NCBI RefSeq assembly: GCF_038443705.2 | Contig: NZ_CP151767.2 | Span: 558,001-622,000 of the forward strand | DNA length: 64,000 nt | Reading direction: 5' to 3' | Source of the DNA: Yoonia sp. SS1-5 | Lineage (GTDB): Bacteria; Pseudomonadota; Alphaproteobacteria; Rhodobacterales; Rhodobacteraceae | Shown: piece after piece, positions 54,730 through 63,275 of the stretch | How positions within the stretch are numbered: position 1 is the first letter of the stretch | How the letters are laid out: each line of letters opens with the position of its first letter | The notes under the pieces: generated by a model | The model's input: only the letters and a program-made list of their open reading frames with translations | Told to the model about the DNA's origin: nothing | Database searches by the model: none | Program-made: the position numbers and the translations under genes

Positions 54730-54806
54730 CGGGCTATGGCGCAGCCTGGTAGCGCGTCCGTCTGGGGGACGGAAGGTCGCAGGTTCGAGTCCTGCTAGCC
54801 CGACCA
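54730..54806 (+). tRNA. tRNA-Pro (anticodon GGG)
   Basis: 77 nt with encoded CCA. Acceptor CGGGCTA/TAGCCCG, D-arm GCGCAGCCTGGTAGCGC, anticodon arm TCCGT-CTGGGGG-ACGGA (GGG, reads CCC and CCU), T-arm GCAGGTTCGAGTCCTGC. Confidence 0.96.
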
Positions 54807-54814
54807 ATCATAAT

Positions 54815-54847
54815 CGCCCGCTTGCGTTTGCCCGCAGCGGGCGTTTT
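54815..54847 (+). terminator. Terminator after tRNA-Pro
   Basis: CGCCCGC and GCGGGCG form a 7-bp stem with a 15-nt loop, followed by TTTT, 8 bp after the tRNA. Confidence 0.65.
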
Positions 54848-54868
54848 GCTATGTGGATGGGGAACAGC

Positions 54869-55954
54869 ATGACAACATCCGGGGTATTGGCGGACCACCA
54901 GATCAGGGCAATGATCGCGGCGGGCAATATTGCGGCGACTGCAGATATTGCACCGGGCCAGATTCAGCCCGCATCGCTTGACCTGCGCCTTGGCGCGACA
55001 GCCTACCGCGTGCGTGCATCATTTCTGGCAGGCAAGCAGCGCACAGTCGCCGAACGCCTGCAGGACTTTCAGATGCATGCGGTCGACCTGACCGGCGGCG
55101 CGGTTCTTGAAAAGGGCTGTGTCTATGTTGTTCCGCTGATGGAAAGCCTGTCGCTTCCCAAAGGAATGACCGCTGCCGCCAGTGCAAAGTCGTCCATCGG
55201 GCGGCTTGATCTGCTGACCCGGATCATCACCGATCACGGGGTCGAATTCGACAGGGTCCCGGAAGGCTATGCAGGCCCGCTTTATGTCGAAATCTGTCCC
55301 CGGTCCTTTTCGGTTGTGGCGCAACCGGGCCAGATGCTGAACCAGATCATCTTTCGCAAAGGCAAAACGCTGATGTCGGATGATGCGCTGCGCGCGCTGC
55401 ACGCCCAAAGCCCGATTGTGTCGGGTGATCCCGTGATTTCCGACGGGCTGGGGTTTTCGGTTGATCTGCGACCAGCAGAGGGCAATCTGGTCGGCTACCG
55501 CGCCAAACCCCATACCGGTGTCATTGATCTGGCCAAACTGAACCACTACGACCCGGCGGCCTTCTGGGAGCCCGTCCATACAGATGACGGCTGGATCATT
55601 CTGGATCCGGGTGCCTTCTACATCCTTGTCAGCCGCGAGGCGATTGTCATCCCCCCGATGCAGGCCGCCGAGATGGCCCCCTATCTGGCCATGGTCGGAG
55701 AATTCCGGGTGCACTACGCGGGCTTTTTTGATCCAGGCTTTGGCTATGCCGAGGCTGGCGGTTCAGGATCGCGCGGCGTGCTGGAGGTGCGCTGCCACGA
55801 AGCACCCTTTGTGCTGGAGCATGGGCAGGTTGTGGGCCGGCTGGTCTATGAGAACATGGCAGCCCTGCCCGACGCGCTTTATGGTCGCGAGATCAAATCA
55901 AACTATCAGGGCCAGGGTTTGAAACTGTCCAAGCATTTCAAATCTATCGCATAA
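54869..55954 (+). CDS. dcd: 2'-deoxycytidine 5'-triphosphate deaminase, double-length type
   Basis: 361 aa from the ATG after GGGGA, about twice the normal Dcd length, with two dUTPase-fold halves. First half: IQPASLDLRLGATAYRV, SAKSSIGRLDLLTRIITDHG and EGYAGPLYVEICPRSF, matching the substrate and catalytic regions. Second half: HYDPAAFWEPV, FDPGFGYA and GRLVYENMAALP. Makes dUTP from dCTP. This long form is common in alphaproteobacteria. Convergent with the next gene, overlapping by 11 bp. Confidence 0.9.
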   Translation: MTTSGVLADHQIRAMIAAGNIAATADIAPGQIQPASLDLRLGATAYRVRASFLAGKQRTVAERLQDFQMHAVDLTGGAVLEKGCVYVVPLMESLSLPKGMTAAASAKSSIGRLDLLTRIITDHGVEFDRVPEGYAGPLYVEICPRSFSVVAQPGQMLNQIIFRKGKTLMSDDALRALHAQSPIVSGDPVISDGLGFSVDLRPAEGNLVGYRAKPHTGVIDLAKLNHYDPAAFWEPVHTDDGWIILDPGAFYILVSREAIVIPPMQAAEMAPYLAMVGEFRVHYAGFFDPGFGYAEAGGSGSRGVLEVRCHEAPFVLEHGQVVGRLVYENMAALPDALYGREIKSNYQGQGLKLSKHFKSIA

Positions 55955-56153
55955 AGCGGCGCAGCATATTCAGGCCGCGCCGTGCCTGTTGGGTATTTTT
56001 GCGCGTGTTCTGCGCGGTCTCACGCGCTTGCGGGGTCATGTCGTCCGCATGCTTGCCGCGCCGGCTTGCAAGGTCAATCCCCTTGTTCACACCGCGCCGC
56101 ATCAGCATGCGGATCGCCATCTTGATCAGTCTGTTGGTATTCACTGGATGCAC
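55944..56153 (-). CDS. Small basic hypothetical protein
   Basis: 69 aa, highly basic, no membrane segment; RRGVNKGIDLASRRGK then a Gln/Arg/Thr-rich helix. Recurs as a hypothetical protein in roseobacters as far as I can judge. Unknown function. Confidence 0.6.
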   Translation of the reverse strand: MHPVNTNRLIKMAIRMLMRRGVNKGIDLASRRGKHADDMTPQARETAQNTRKNTQQARRGLNMLRRFMR

Positions 56154-56709
56154 CTCCGGCGGCTGTGGTTTTGGAATCGACGCAATATATCCGATGATCA
56201 GATTAAATGTCTGTATCCAATGATTTGGAAATAGGGCTACCGATCGTCTTTTTTTCTGGTTTCACACAACGACACGCGAACAGACGGCGTGGGCAAATGC
56301 ATTGGCGCGCTCTTTAGGAGAAACTTGAAACCTTTTGTTCCAAGTTCTTGAAGAGCGGGAACGCCCTCGCCGTGCGATTGAAAACTCCAACACTGCAGGC
56401 ACGCGCCAATGAACGGGGGATGGCCGTCCAGATCGAACGTCATGAAATTGGTGCGGGCGCAGGCACAGCCGAGCCGCGGTCAAGACGTCCGCCCGATAGG
56501 GCTTGATCTTGATGGAGGACGGGCCGCAAGGCCCTAACAAACAGACAAAAAGGGATCAGCCGTTCACGGCTGGCCATAGATGCGTAAGGGATGGATGCCG
56601 ACTTGCGGAGACAGCGTTAGGCGGCTCCGTTCCCGACAGCCCGGCCCTTCAGGATGCGCCTCAAATCCATAAGCCTCTGGATAAGTTGTTTGACGCGAAA
56701 TCGCCACAA
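56154..56709. other. Border region of the T6SS island
   Basis: About 550 bp without a firm gene. A minus-strand frame at 56237-56443 (68 aa, starting MTFDLDGHPPFIGACLQCW) is possible but has no family features or clear ribosome-binding site. No tRNA or att-like repeat seen. Confidence 0.4.
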
Positions 56710-57108
56710 CTACTCAAAATACATCAACCGTCCGATTGTGTTGCCTGGCCCATTGGGCCCGGAACAGTTCATTTCATACAAATTATTGTTCTGGAGCAGT
56801 TCCGCGCCGTCAACGAAGACACTCGTCTTGTTCGATTGCGGGCGGCACCACCCCTGATTGACACCGGATTTGACGCCTCCCAACTTTCCCGGTTCATCAC
56901 CCGTCACCTTGTTGGTCCGCGCATCCATGTTAAAGGCTTCCAGCCCGGTCAGCTTTGTGCTGCTAACGGTCTTATCAGACCAATCCAGCTTGGAAATGAT
57001 CATATAGGGGATCGGTACAACGGCGCTGCCTACCTGCGTCTTGCAAACGTCCGGGGCCAGACACGTGATCGTGGCACCTTTGCCGGAATGGCGGGCCGCA
57101 GATTGCAT
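56710..57108 (-). CDS. DUF4150 PAAR-like protein
   Basis: 132 aa, with GAGGA 8 bp before the ATG, lying inside the end of the DUF2169 gene. IPYMIISKLDWSDKTVSSTK, GVKSGVNQGWCRPQSNKTSVFVDGAE and LYEMNCSGPNGPGNTIG are typical of DUF4150, a PAAR-like family capping VgrG spikes of type VI secretion systems. Here it has no C-terminal toxin extension. Partner: the DUF2169 protein upstream. Confidence 0.85.
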   Translation of the reverse strand: MQSAARHSGKGATITCLAPDVCKTQVGSAVVPIPYMIISKLDWSDKTVSSTKLTGLEAFNMDARTNKVTGDEPGKLGGVKSGVNQGWCRPQSNKTSVFVDGAELLQNNNLYEMNCSGPNGPGNTIGRLMYFE

Positions 57109-57112
57109 GATG

Positions 57113-58126
57113 TTATCCTCTGATAATTTCAGCGTTGGTATAGAGACTACGATCCCGCACAATGGTTCGCCACAGCAAAACAATGTCTATTTGGCCATCG
57201 TCAATCCGGTCTACATTGATGTCCACGGTGTCCAAAGCCATCGCAATCGCAGGCTCGGACGGGTTTGATAGAGATTTCAGGGCCAGTTTTGCGCCCGGCA
57301 GACCCAAGCTGACGGTTTCACGCCGATGCGACAGGCCCGAAATTTCGATCGTCTCATTGCCCACCATGTGAGGTGCGATCTGCAAACGGAGTGGCGCAGC
57401 ATTCCAAAAGGCCAGATCATAATCCAACGGCATGCGCGGATGACGGTCACGCTCCCACTCCTTATCAAACGTTCCGGCATTTGCGCGGCGTGGCAACCAC
57501 GCCTTTGCCAGTGGCATGGTTCCATGAACGGCCATCGGCTCAAAAGGTCGCGCATCCAGGAATTCCGCCAATAGGCCAATCTGCGGTGCGGGCCAGCCAT
57601 CAACCTCTTCTGCCGCCGTTTCCGTCATAAATCCCAGCCCCGCAGGATTCTGCTCGAAATACTTTGTTGTTTCACCCTCCTGACAGTGACCGCCATAAGC
57701 GAGCGCATAGGTCAGCGGGACCTCGGTCACTTCATCGGCTTGGGACAATTGCCATCCTTGTCGCATCTTGATCCAACGGGACGGTCCCCTGACCTGAAAT
57801 CCATAGTATAACTGATCTGGAATAGCGACAGTGACCGCCCAATCGCGGCGCGGCTTTGCCTCGAAGCTGCGAGCTGTTCCGCGAATGATCAGATCGGTCT
57901 TTGGCTTGAACGGCGCGATATCCTGCTCGTGCAGCAGTGGTGAGTACTCGGGCGCCTCGGTAAATTCATCGGCCAAAACGAATTCCGGCGGCGGCGTGAC
58001 AGGCGAGGTGCCGTCTTTGGTCAAGGAAAACGCCGCTTTGGCGATAACAACACCGACTTCGGTGTCGTCCGTATGCCAGTGTGCAAAGGCCGTATGTGAA
58101 AGCGGGAGTTCGGATGAAAGTTTCAT
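57113..58126 (-). CDS. DUF2169 protein, T6SS adaptor-like
   Basis: 337 aa. PLSHTAFAHWHTDDTEVGVVIAKAAFSL at the N-terminus, FVLADEFTEAPEYSPLLHEQDIAPFKPKTDLIIRGTA, RDWAVTVAIPD and LAYGGHCQEGETTKYFEQNPAGLGFM are typical DUF2169 features. Such proteins are encoded with DUF4150/PAAR proteins and help load effectors onto the VgrG spike. Its first 56 bp are repeated at 59809-59864 in front of a toxin fragment. Confidence 0.87.
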   Translation of the reverse strand: MKLSSELPLSHTAFAHWHTDDTEVGVVIAKAAFSLTKDGTSPVTPPPEFVLADEFTEAPEYSPLLHEQDIAPFKPKTDLIIRGTARSFEAKPRRDWAVTVAIPDQLYYGFQVRGPSRWIKMRQGWQLSQADEVTEVPLTYALAYGGHCQEGETTKYFEQNPAGLGFMTETAAEEVDGWPAPQIGLLAEFLDARPFEPMAVHGTMPLAKAWLPRRANAGTFDKEWERDRHPRMPLDYDLAFWNAAPLRLQIAPHMVGNETIEISGLSHRRETVSLGLPGAKLALKSLSNPSEPAIAMALDTVDINVDRIDDGQIDIVLLWRTIVRDRSLYTNAEIIRG

Positions 58127-58128
58127 GT
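58073..58128. repeat. Copy A of duplicated DUF2169 5' end
   Basis: 51 of 56 bases match 59809-59864. Here it is the genuine start of the DUF2169 gene, including the ATG. Sequences upstream of the ATG differ between the copies. Confidence 0.85.
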
Positions 58129-58153
58129 AATTGCGGTGACCGCGTGGCCTTGC

Positions 58154-59035
58154 TCAAAGTGCGTAAGTAATTGAAATTGCAGGGCCTAATGCGCCCCCCT
58201 CCAATACAGGTCGAACCTGAAAGGTGAAAGTCTCCCAGTCTTCGTCGACAATGAAATGGGCCGTCTCCGGTCGATCCGCCAATCGAGCAGCAAGCAACGC
58301 AGGCAGCTTCTCTGCATCAGCCAATGACAAAGTGAATCGCATTTCGATAACCCGGCCCCGATCAGAGTCAAAATCCAAAGCCTCAGCGCTCAAACCAGTA
58401 TCTGGATCTGAAAAATTGTAGTGATCTTCGTCGTATTCTTCTACCTGTTCGACGCAGGCAATGTCTTGCAGCAACTCAGCAGCACCCCCCGAAGTATTTG
58501 TAAAAATATACATGGCCTGGGTTTCATTATCCGGGGTAACCGTTGCAAACCCCGCTAAAATGAATCCCGCGACCGGCTGAAGCGCAACAACCGGATAGTC
58601 CCCGTCAGGCTCCGATCCGTCGTCGATATCCTTGAATAGCGCAGGGAAAGTGACCTGAAATACATCGAAAGAGATAAGGATGTCTGTCGTCTCGGCAAAG
58701 CGCATATTGGCCATTTCGACATTTTGTCCACCGACAGAAGGATCATTGTGTAGTACGACAACGGTCTCACTGATATCCGGTTGTACGAAAGTGACAGCAG
58801 TCTTCCTACCTGCCGCAGCGCCAAAAATAGACGAAAGAAAATTAAATAGATCGTCATTTTCCGCCGAAAGATCAAAGCTGTCCATCGTCGCGCTCTTAAA
58901 ACGAAGCTGCGCTCCGAATTCCCAAGTGGTTCCGACCTTGCTGAGCCCCGCCAATTGCGATGCGATAAGATGATCAAAGTTGTCTTTGGTCACGTTTGTG
59001 TCATCTTGGGTTATGGTGACAATGTACGAATTCAT
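58154..59035 (-). CDS. Putative immunity protein, paralogue of 61205-62107
   Basis: 293 aa, acidic, no signal peptide or membrane segment. Aligns along its length with the product of 61205-62107: ILISFDVFQVTFPALF, ALDFDSDRGRVIEMRF and DWETFTFQVRPV near the end have clear counterparts. It begins 8 bp after the toxin chimera, the same spacing as at the intact effector-immunity pair. No named family recognised. Confidence 0.75.
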   Translation of the reverse strand: MNSYIVTITQDDTNVTKDNFDHLIASQLAGLSKVGTTWEFGAQLRFKSATMDSFDLSAENDDLFNFLSSIFGAAAGRKTAVTFVQPDISETVVVLHNDPSVGGQNVEMANMRFAETTDILISFDVFQVTFPALFKDIDDGSEPDGDYPVVALQPVAGFILAGFATVTPDNETQAMYIFTNTSGGAAELLQDIACVEQVEEYDEDHYNFSDPDTGLSAEALDFDSDRGRVIEMRFTLSLADAEKLPALLAARLADRPETAHFIVDEDWETFTFQVRPVLEGGALGPAISITYAL

Positions 59036-59043
59036 TGGCTGCC

Positions 59044-59862
59044 CTATACTATCCAGTTTTGATTAGATGTCGTACCCCGGCTTTTCCGAGAAACGACGAC
59101 ACCAGCGAAGGCCCGGCTGCCAGGACGGCGGCCAACGACTTCCCGAGAGAAGTAGCTGGCCGTTCTCGGTGTGTTGCAGATATAAAGAATGCGCCAATAG
59201 GGAATTTCTCGCAGCACACATGCGCCGATATATGCGCCCAATTGCACACCTTCACCTGTTCTCACTGTATCGTAGCCAGCAATGGCTCCACGCGCGCCGC
59301 TCTTTCGGAGCCATGGCGGCACGAACCGCGATGATCGAGAGGCTGCATTGACTTTCCGTACGTAGTCCCGACGCCTCTGATACAATCCGAAAGTCCCCGT
59401 AGAGTGCTTTGCGTCAAGAATACAACACGGATACACATGTGGCGCGCGCCCACGCAATGGCACGCCGGGTGCAAGACCGTCAGCGAGTGGTGCATGTAAC
59501 TGAGCATTTGCCCCCGGTAGCACAGAATACTCACGATCACCACATTTCTGTACTTGATATTCCGCAGCAGCTTTCTTTTTCCGGCTTAAAAAGCGGGACG
59601 GGTTTGGCGCGCGTTTGCTGTAATGACCAGAAACCTTCGCGCGCGCTCTATTTCGAAATGCGGATGCCTCTGCGGGGTCACAGGACCAACTCGCCTCTTC
59701 TTGCCCAAGAATGACGACGCCGCCCGTTTCAGACAACTGAAGATCAATTTCATTGATAGTGGGGCGGGAATAAATGCCTGTCAAACGTCGAATCTCGTTG
59801 ACAATCGCATGCCAGTGTGCAGCGGCCGTATGTGAAAGTGGGAGTTCAGCTGAAAGTTTCAT
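59044..59862 (-). pseudogene. Chimeric toxin C-terminal module with DUF2169 start
   Basis: 272 aa open frame. Residues 1-19 copy the DUF2169 N-terminus (MKLSAELPLSHTAAAHWHA); from residue 20 (IVNEIRRLTGIYS) it aligns with residues 137-385 of the intact effector at 62116-63273. The nuclease-like ILDAKHSTGTFGLYQRRRDY is kept, so the module could be active, but the effector N-terminal 135 residues are gone. It looks like a deletion or recombination product. It may be a silent reservoir module or still be expressed from the DUF2169 leader. Confidence 0.7.
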
Positions 59863-59864
59863 GT
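59809..59864. repeat. Copy B of duplicated DUF2169 5' end
   Basis: Supplies the start codon and first 18-19 codons of the toxin chimera; partner of 58073-58128. Confidence 0.85.
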
Positions 59865-59956
59865 TGGTCCGGCAATGATTTGTTTGGCACATGACATTGA
59901 CTGAGATTTAGACCACCAAAAGGATTGGAAATGTCCTATAGAAACTTTCAAAAGGC

Positions 59957-60844
59957 CTACTCTGTGGTATCCAGCTTGAATTGCCGGAGCGGCCCTCGCT
60001 TCAATTCCGAACCGACAATCGCAACAGGCCAGACCGGAACAACATCACTTTCACCATCATTGTCCATCTCGAGAAAGACCTCTTTAACACCTGCCAGATT
60101 CAGAGCTTCAACCACCTTTGATTTTACATCATCTAAAACGTCATCCTCTGATGGCACGGAAATAAGAATATCATGATACCAGCCCTCTTCGAAAAGCACG
60201 CCTTCCACCGTTATGCCAACATCGTTCGGAAGATGCCTGTAGGTCGCATATCCTGTGATCGAATCCAGCTTTGTGAAGTATGGAGCGAAGAAGACCCTTT
60301 CATATAGCGACTCAACACGTAAATGCTCTTGCGGCACATAAAACCGGATATCTATGGGACGTTCCGCCGGAGCATTTATCTCCAATGACAAAAGAAATTC
60401 TCTCATTGGATTCAAATCAACGTCTTCGCGCCCTTGAACCTTCTCATGCTGAAATATCGTATCAAATCTTGCATTTTCTGTCGCGAGGAGTGCCGAAAGA
60501 GGAATGCCGTTTTCCAATGCACTCGGCGGAATATCTGGATCGGTCGAGACGATCACTATTTCACCATCGTCATTCTCAATTTGTATGACGCTTGGCCCTG
60601 CCTGAAAAATCAGTGATGTAAGGGCTTTGATCTGAACGGGGGTAGCATCAAAAATATCGAGGATGACCTCACCATCCTCTCGAGAGACAAGTTCGATCTC
60701 GACGGTTTCGGAGAACTGCCACTGGCCTGGGCCACGCTTTTCAACTCGCGTCTCACGCAGAGCATCTACTTTCGCAGCTTGGTCCAACACTTCGGTTGGA
60801 TCAGGATGATCTTCCACATCAACAAGCAGGTTATAGTACGCCAT
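59957..60844 (-). CDS. Second immunity-like protein, different family
   Basis: 295 aa, acidic, no signal peptide. It has no clear alignment with the other two immunity-like proteins, although length and position (28 bp after a toxin fragment) are similar. MAYYNLLVDVEDHPDPTEVLDQA at the start, PVWPVAIVGSELKRGPL near the end. It may protect against the toxin whose fragment is at 60873-61202. Not recognised. Confidence 0.6.
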   Translation of the reverse strand: MAYYNLLVDVEDHPDPTEVLDQAAKVDALRETRVEKRGPGQWQFSETVEIELVSREDGEVILDIFDATPVQIKALTSLIFQAGPSVIQIENDDGEIVIVSTDPDIPPSALENGIPLSALLATENARFDTIFQHEKVQGREDVDLNPMREFLLSLEINAPAERPIDIRFYVPQEHLRVESLYERVFFAPYFTKLDSITGYATYRHLPNDVGITVEGVLFEEGWYHDILISVPSEDDVLDDVKSKVVEALNLAGVKEVFLEMDNDGESDVVPVWPVAIVGSELKRGPLRQFKLDTTE

Positions 60845-60872
60845 TATCTAGCCCTTTCATTGAGCATAACAT

Positions 60873-61202
60873 TTAATGGGCTGTGATCGCATCTTCGGGC
60901 AATCGCCGGTGCTCAGAGTTGCGATGCGAATGACACGCTGCTCCAACAACATTGCGGCCCATCAAGCGATGAAAAAATTCGCGTGCGACATCTTCCGAGC
61001 AAATCATAAGAAATTTTGTGTACGGTATCTCTCTGCTCGCACAAGCACCGAGATATGCGCCAAGCTGTGCCGTTTCTTGACCTCTGACAAGATGATAGCG
61101 GGCCATCGCGGCACGCCTCGCCCATCTTCTTGCTTTTGGATATACAATTACTCGGGTGCGCTGTCGCATCTTTTGTCCATATCGACCGCCGCGTTGATAC
61201 AT
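60873..61202 (-). pseudogene. Truncated toxin fragment without catalytic motif
   Basis: 109-codon frame whose parts YQRGGRYGQK, MARYHLVRGQE and LGAYLGACASREIPYTKFLMIC correspond to YQRRRDYYRR, ARYQDVRRQE and VDNYLGAIADREIPYWRLMYIC of the intact effector. It begins exactly after the DAKYS catalytic segment, so the putative active site is missing. It starts 2 bp after the stop of the first immunity gene. Best read as an inactive remnant of a related toxin. Confidence 0.7.
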
Positions 61203-61204
61203 AA

Positions 61205-62107
61205 TTAGTTCAAGTTAAAGGTGATCCGTTCAGCCGGACCTAAAGTGCCATCAAGCCGCACGGGCCGAACATCGAACGTGAAGGTTTCGAAATCTTCTTC
61301 AACCACAATGAAAGCAGCGGCGCGGGTAACAGTCGCTGTACGCTCGGCCAACAGGCTCAGAACCTCGGTGTTCGACGGGTCAGGGACATGGATGCGGAGC
61401 TCGATCACCGGGCCACGGTCTGAATTAAAGGTCAGAGCCTCGGCTTTGGTCTCCCCCTCAGGATCGACAAGCATGAAGTGCCCATCATCAATCTGTTCGG
61501 CCACATCCGTGCCAACGATCCCGCCCATGACGGCTTCGATAGACAATTCGGCATCGGGCAGAATCACTATCAGCTCTTCCTGATCTGCCGCGCCCGTGAA
61601 TGGCGGCAATGTAAATAGTAGCGGGGCGACCGCTGTAACTGGCACGACGTCGTAAGTGACTTCCCCATCAGCGCCGACTGGTTCTTCCTCAGACCGAACA
61701 AATAGCCGGGGCCATGTCACCACGAAGACATCGGTCGAGATAAGCACTTCATCTGCCGCAATATACTTGGTTTGTCCCGCCAGGATGCCATCGCCTTCAA
61801 TCGAAAGCCCACCAAAGAGCGTCACCTCGGGCAAACCATCGCCCTCTGCTAGTGCAAATGACATACCCCATTCCTGTGGATGCAGGGCTGCATAGACATC
61901 AGACAGAAACGCAAAAAGCGCTTGATCCTCTGCTGATAGCGCAAAAGAGACGCTATCAGCTTTGGGCGTAAGAAAAGCACCATCGCGATGTCGATATCCG
62001 CCGCCCTCCCTGCGCACGGTCTCTAAACGGCCCAGGATCTCCTTTAATGCATCTTGTGAGACATCGCTGTCTTGGCTCTGGGAAAAGGTGATTATGTAGT
62101 TGGTCAT
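61205..62107 (-). CDS. Putative immunity protein of the intact effector
   Basis: 300 aa, acidic, no signal peptide, so cytoplasmic as expected for immunity to a nuclease. Starts 8 bp after the effector stop codon. VLISTDVFVVTWPRLF, ALTFNSDRGPVIELRI and DFETFTFDVRPV are shared with the paralogue at 58154-59035. The immunity role is inferred from position and pairing; a chaperone role is the alternative. Confidence 0.72.
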   Translation of the reverse strand: MTNYIITFSQSQDSDVSQDALKEILGRLETVRREGGGYRHRDGAFLTPKADSVSFALSAEDQALFAFLSDVYAALHPQEWGMSFALAEGDGLPEVTLFGGLSIEGDGILAGQTKYIAADEVLISTDVFVVTWPRLFVRSEEEPVGADGEVTYDVVPVTAVAPLLFTLPPFTGAADQEELIVILPDAELSIEAVMGGIVGTDVAEQIDDGHFMLVDPEGETKAEALTFNSDRGPVIELRIHVPDPSNTEVLSLLAERTATVTRAAAFIVVEEDFETFTFDVRPVRLDGTLGPAERITFNLN

Positions 62108-62115
62108 AGTGATGT

Positions 62116-63273
62116 TCAACTTATCCAGTTTTGACGAGGAGCATTCTTGCGGGATACCACCACGCCAGCAAAAGCCTGATATCCCGGGATAAACTTCAAT
62201 ACTTCCTTGAGAAAGTAAGACGCTGTGCGGGTTGTATTGCAAATATACATGAGCCGCCAATAAGGAATTTCCCGGTCAGCTATCGCACCTAAGTAATTGT
62301 CAACTTGCCCAAGCTCCTGCCGCCGCACATCTTGATACCGCGCTTTTGCAGCGGCTGCAGTGACGTTTCGTAGAAAGGGCGGCACAAAACGCCCGGCGCG
62401 TTTGGCGGCATCAACACGTCGATAATAGTCTCGACGACGCTGGTAAAATCCAAATGGACCGGTCGAATACTTTGCATCGACGATAAGACAGGGATACGCA
62501 AAACGACCATTCTTGCCCGGAGGACTTGTCGGGCAAAGCCCGTCCGCCAAAGGCGCATAGCTTGACCGCGTTGCATCCGTACGCAACGAATATTCCAAGT
62601 TACCGCACTTTTCGACCTGATAGGCCATCGCATTGTGCCTATTTCGGCTTGCGGTGGGTCCAGCGGTAGCGGCGCGCACCGACCAATGGCCGTTACGCTT
62701 GGCACCTGCCAAGTTCTTGAATGTTTGTGCATCGCCGGGCACACAAAGTGGCGCGCCCTCAACTCGTCCCAGAATTACCGTGCCGCCCTCCGCTGCAAGC
62801 TCGGCTTCGATTTCATCAATCGTCGGAATCGAGTATATTGCAGTCAGCCGTCTAATTTCGGCGACAACCTCGTCTTTCTCAACCCGCAGCCAGACAACAC
62901 CGTAAGGCATCTCTTGGACATCAAGCGAGGTAGTCAGGGACGGATCAATGAGAAAACGATACTTTTCATCAATGTCGCCGACGGGAATGTTATTGACCTG
63001 CTGATAGAGCCGCAGGAAAGAGACATGTTCATCCACGTCGAGACCCGATGCGGACCAATCCATCGAAATCCGCGGCTGAATCGTGAGCCAATTGGCGAAC
63101 CAGCCAACAATACCTGCATCCAACTCGTCACATAGCGTGATGTTGTAATACGTTGCGACGTCGCGCGCCCACCGCAGATACATGGCGCTGCGATCGGTAA
63201 TCCCGGTAACGTCGATCCACGAAATTAAATCTTCATGACCGGAGTAAACCGGAAGATTGTCCTCACAGTCCAT
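62116..63273 (-). CDS. Putative T6SS nuclease effector (Tox-REase-like)
   Basis: 385 aa. Residues 1-135 have no recognised domain; 136-385 form the module shared with the two downstream fragments. CLIVDAKYSTGPFGFYQRRRDYYRRV (DAK at 266-268) fits the D-x-K half of a PD-(D/E)xK nuclease, as in polymorphic-toxin restriction-endonuclease-fold domains (Tox-REase-5-like). No signal peptide or PAAR domain, so delivery probably relies on the VgrG just upstream (stop codon 3 bp before its start). Nuclease activity is inferred. Confidence 0.7.
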   Translation of the reverse strand: MDCEDNLPVYSGHEDLISWIDVTGITDRSAMYLRWARDVATYYNITLCDELDAGIVGWFANWLTIQPRISMDWSASGLDVDEHVSFLRLYQQVNNIPVGDIDEKYRFLIDPSLTTSLDVQEMPYGVVWLRVEKDEVVAEIRRLTAIYSIPTIDEIEAELAAEGGTVILGRVEGAPLCVPGDAQTFKNLAGAKRNGHWSVRAATAGPTASRNRHNAMAYQVEKCGNLEYSLRTDATRSSYAPLADGLCPTSPPGKNGRFAYPCLIVDAKYSTGPFGFYQRRRDYYRRVDAAKRAGRFVPPFLRNVTAAAAKARYQDVRRQELGQVDNYLGAIADREIPYWRLMYICNTTRTASYFLKEVLKFIPGYQAFAGVVVSRKNAPRQNWIS

Positions 63274-63275
63274 GG

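Noticed and set aside
56262..56540. Minus-strand ORF of 92 aa next to the DUF4150 gene
   Set aside because: Arg/Ser/Pro-rich with no motif and overlaps another weak frame; neither is convincing.
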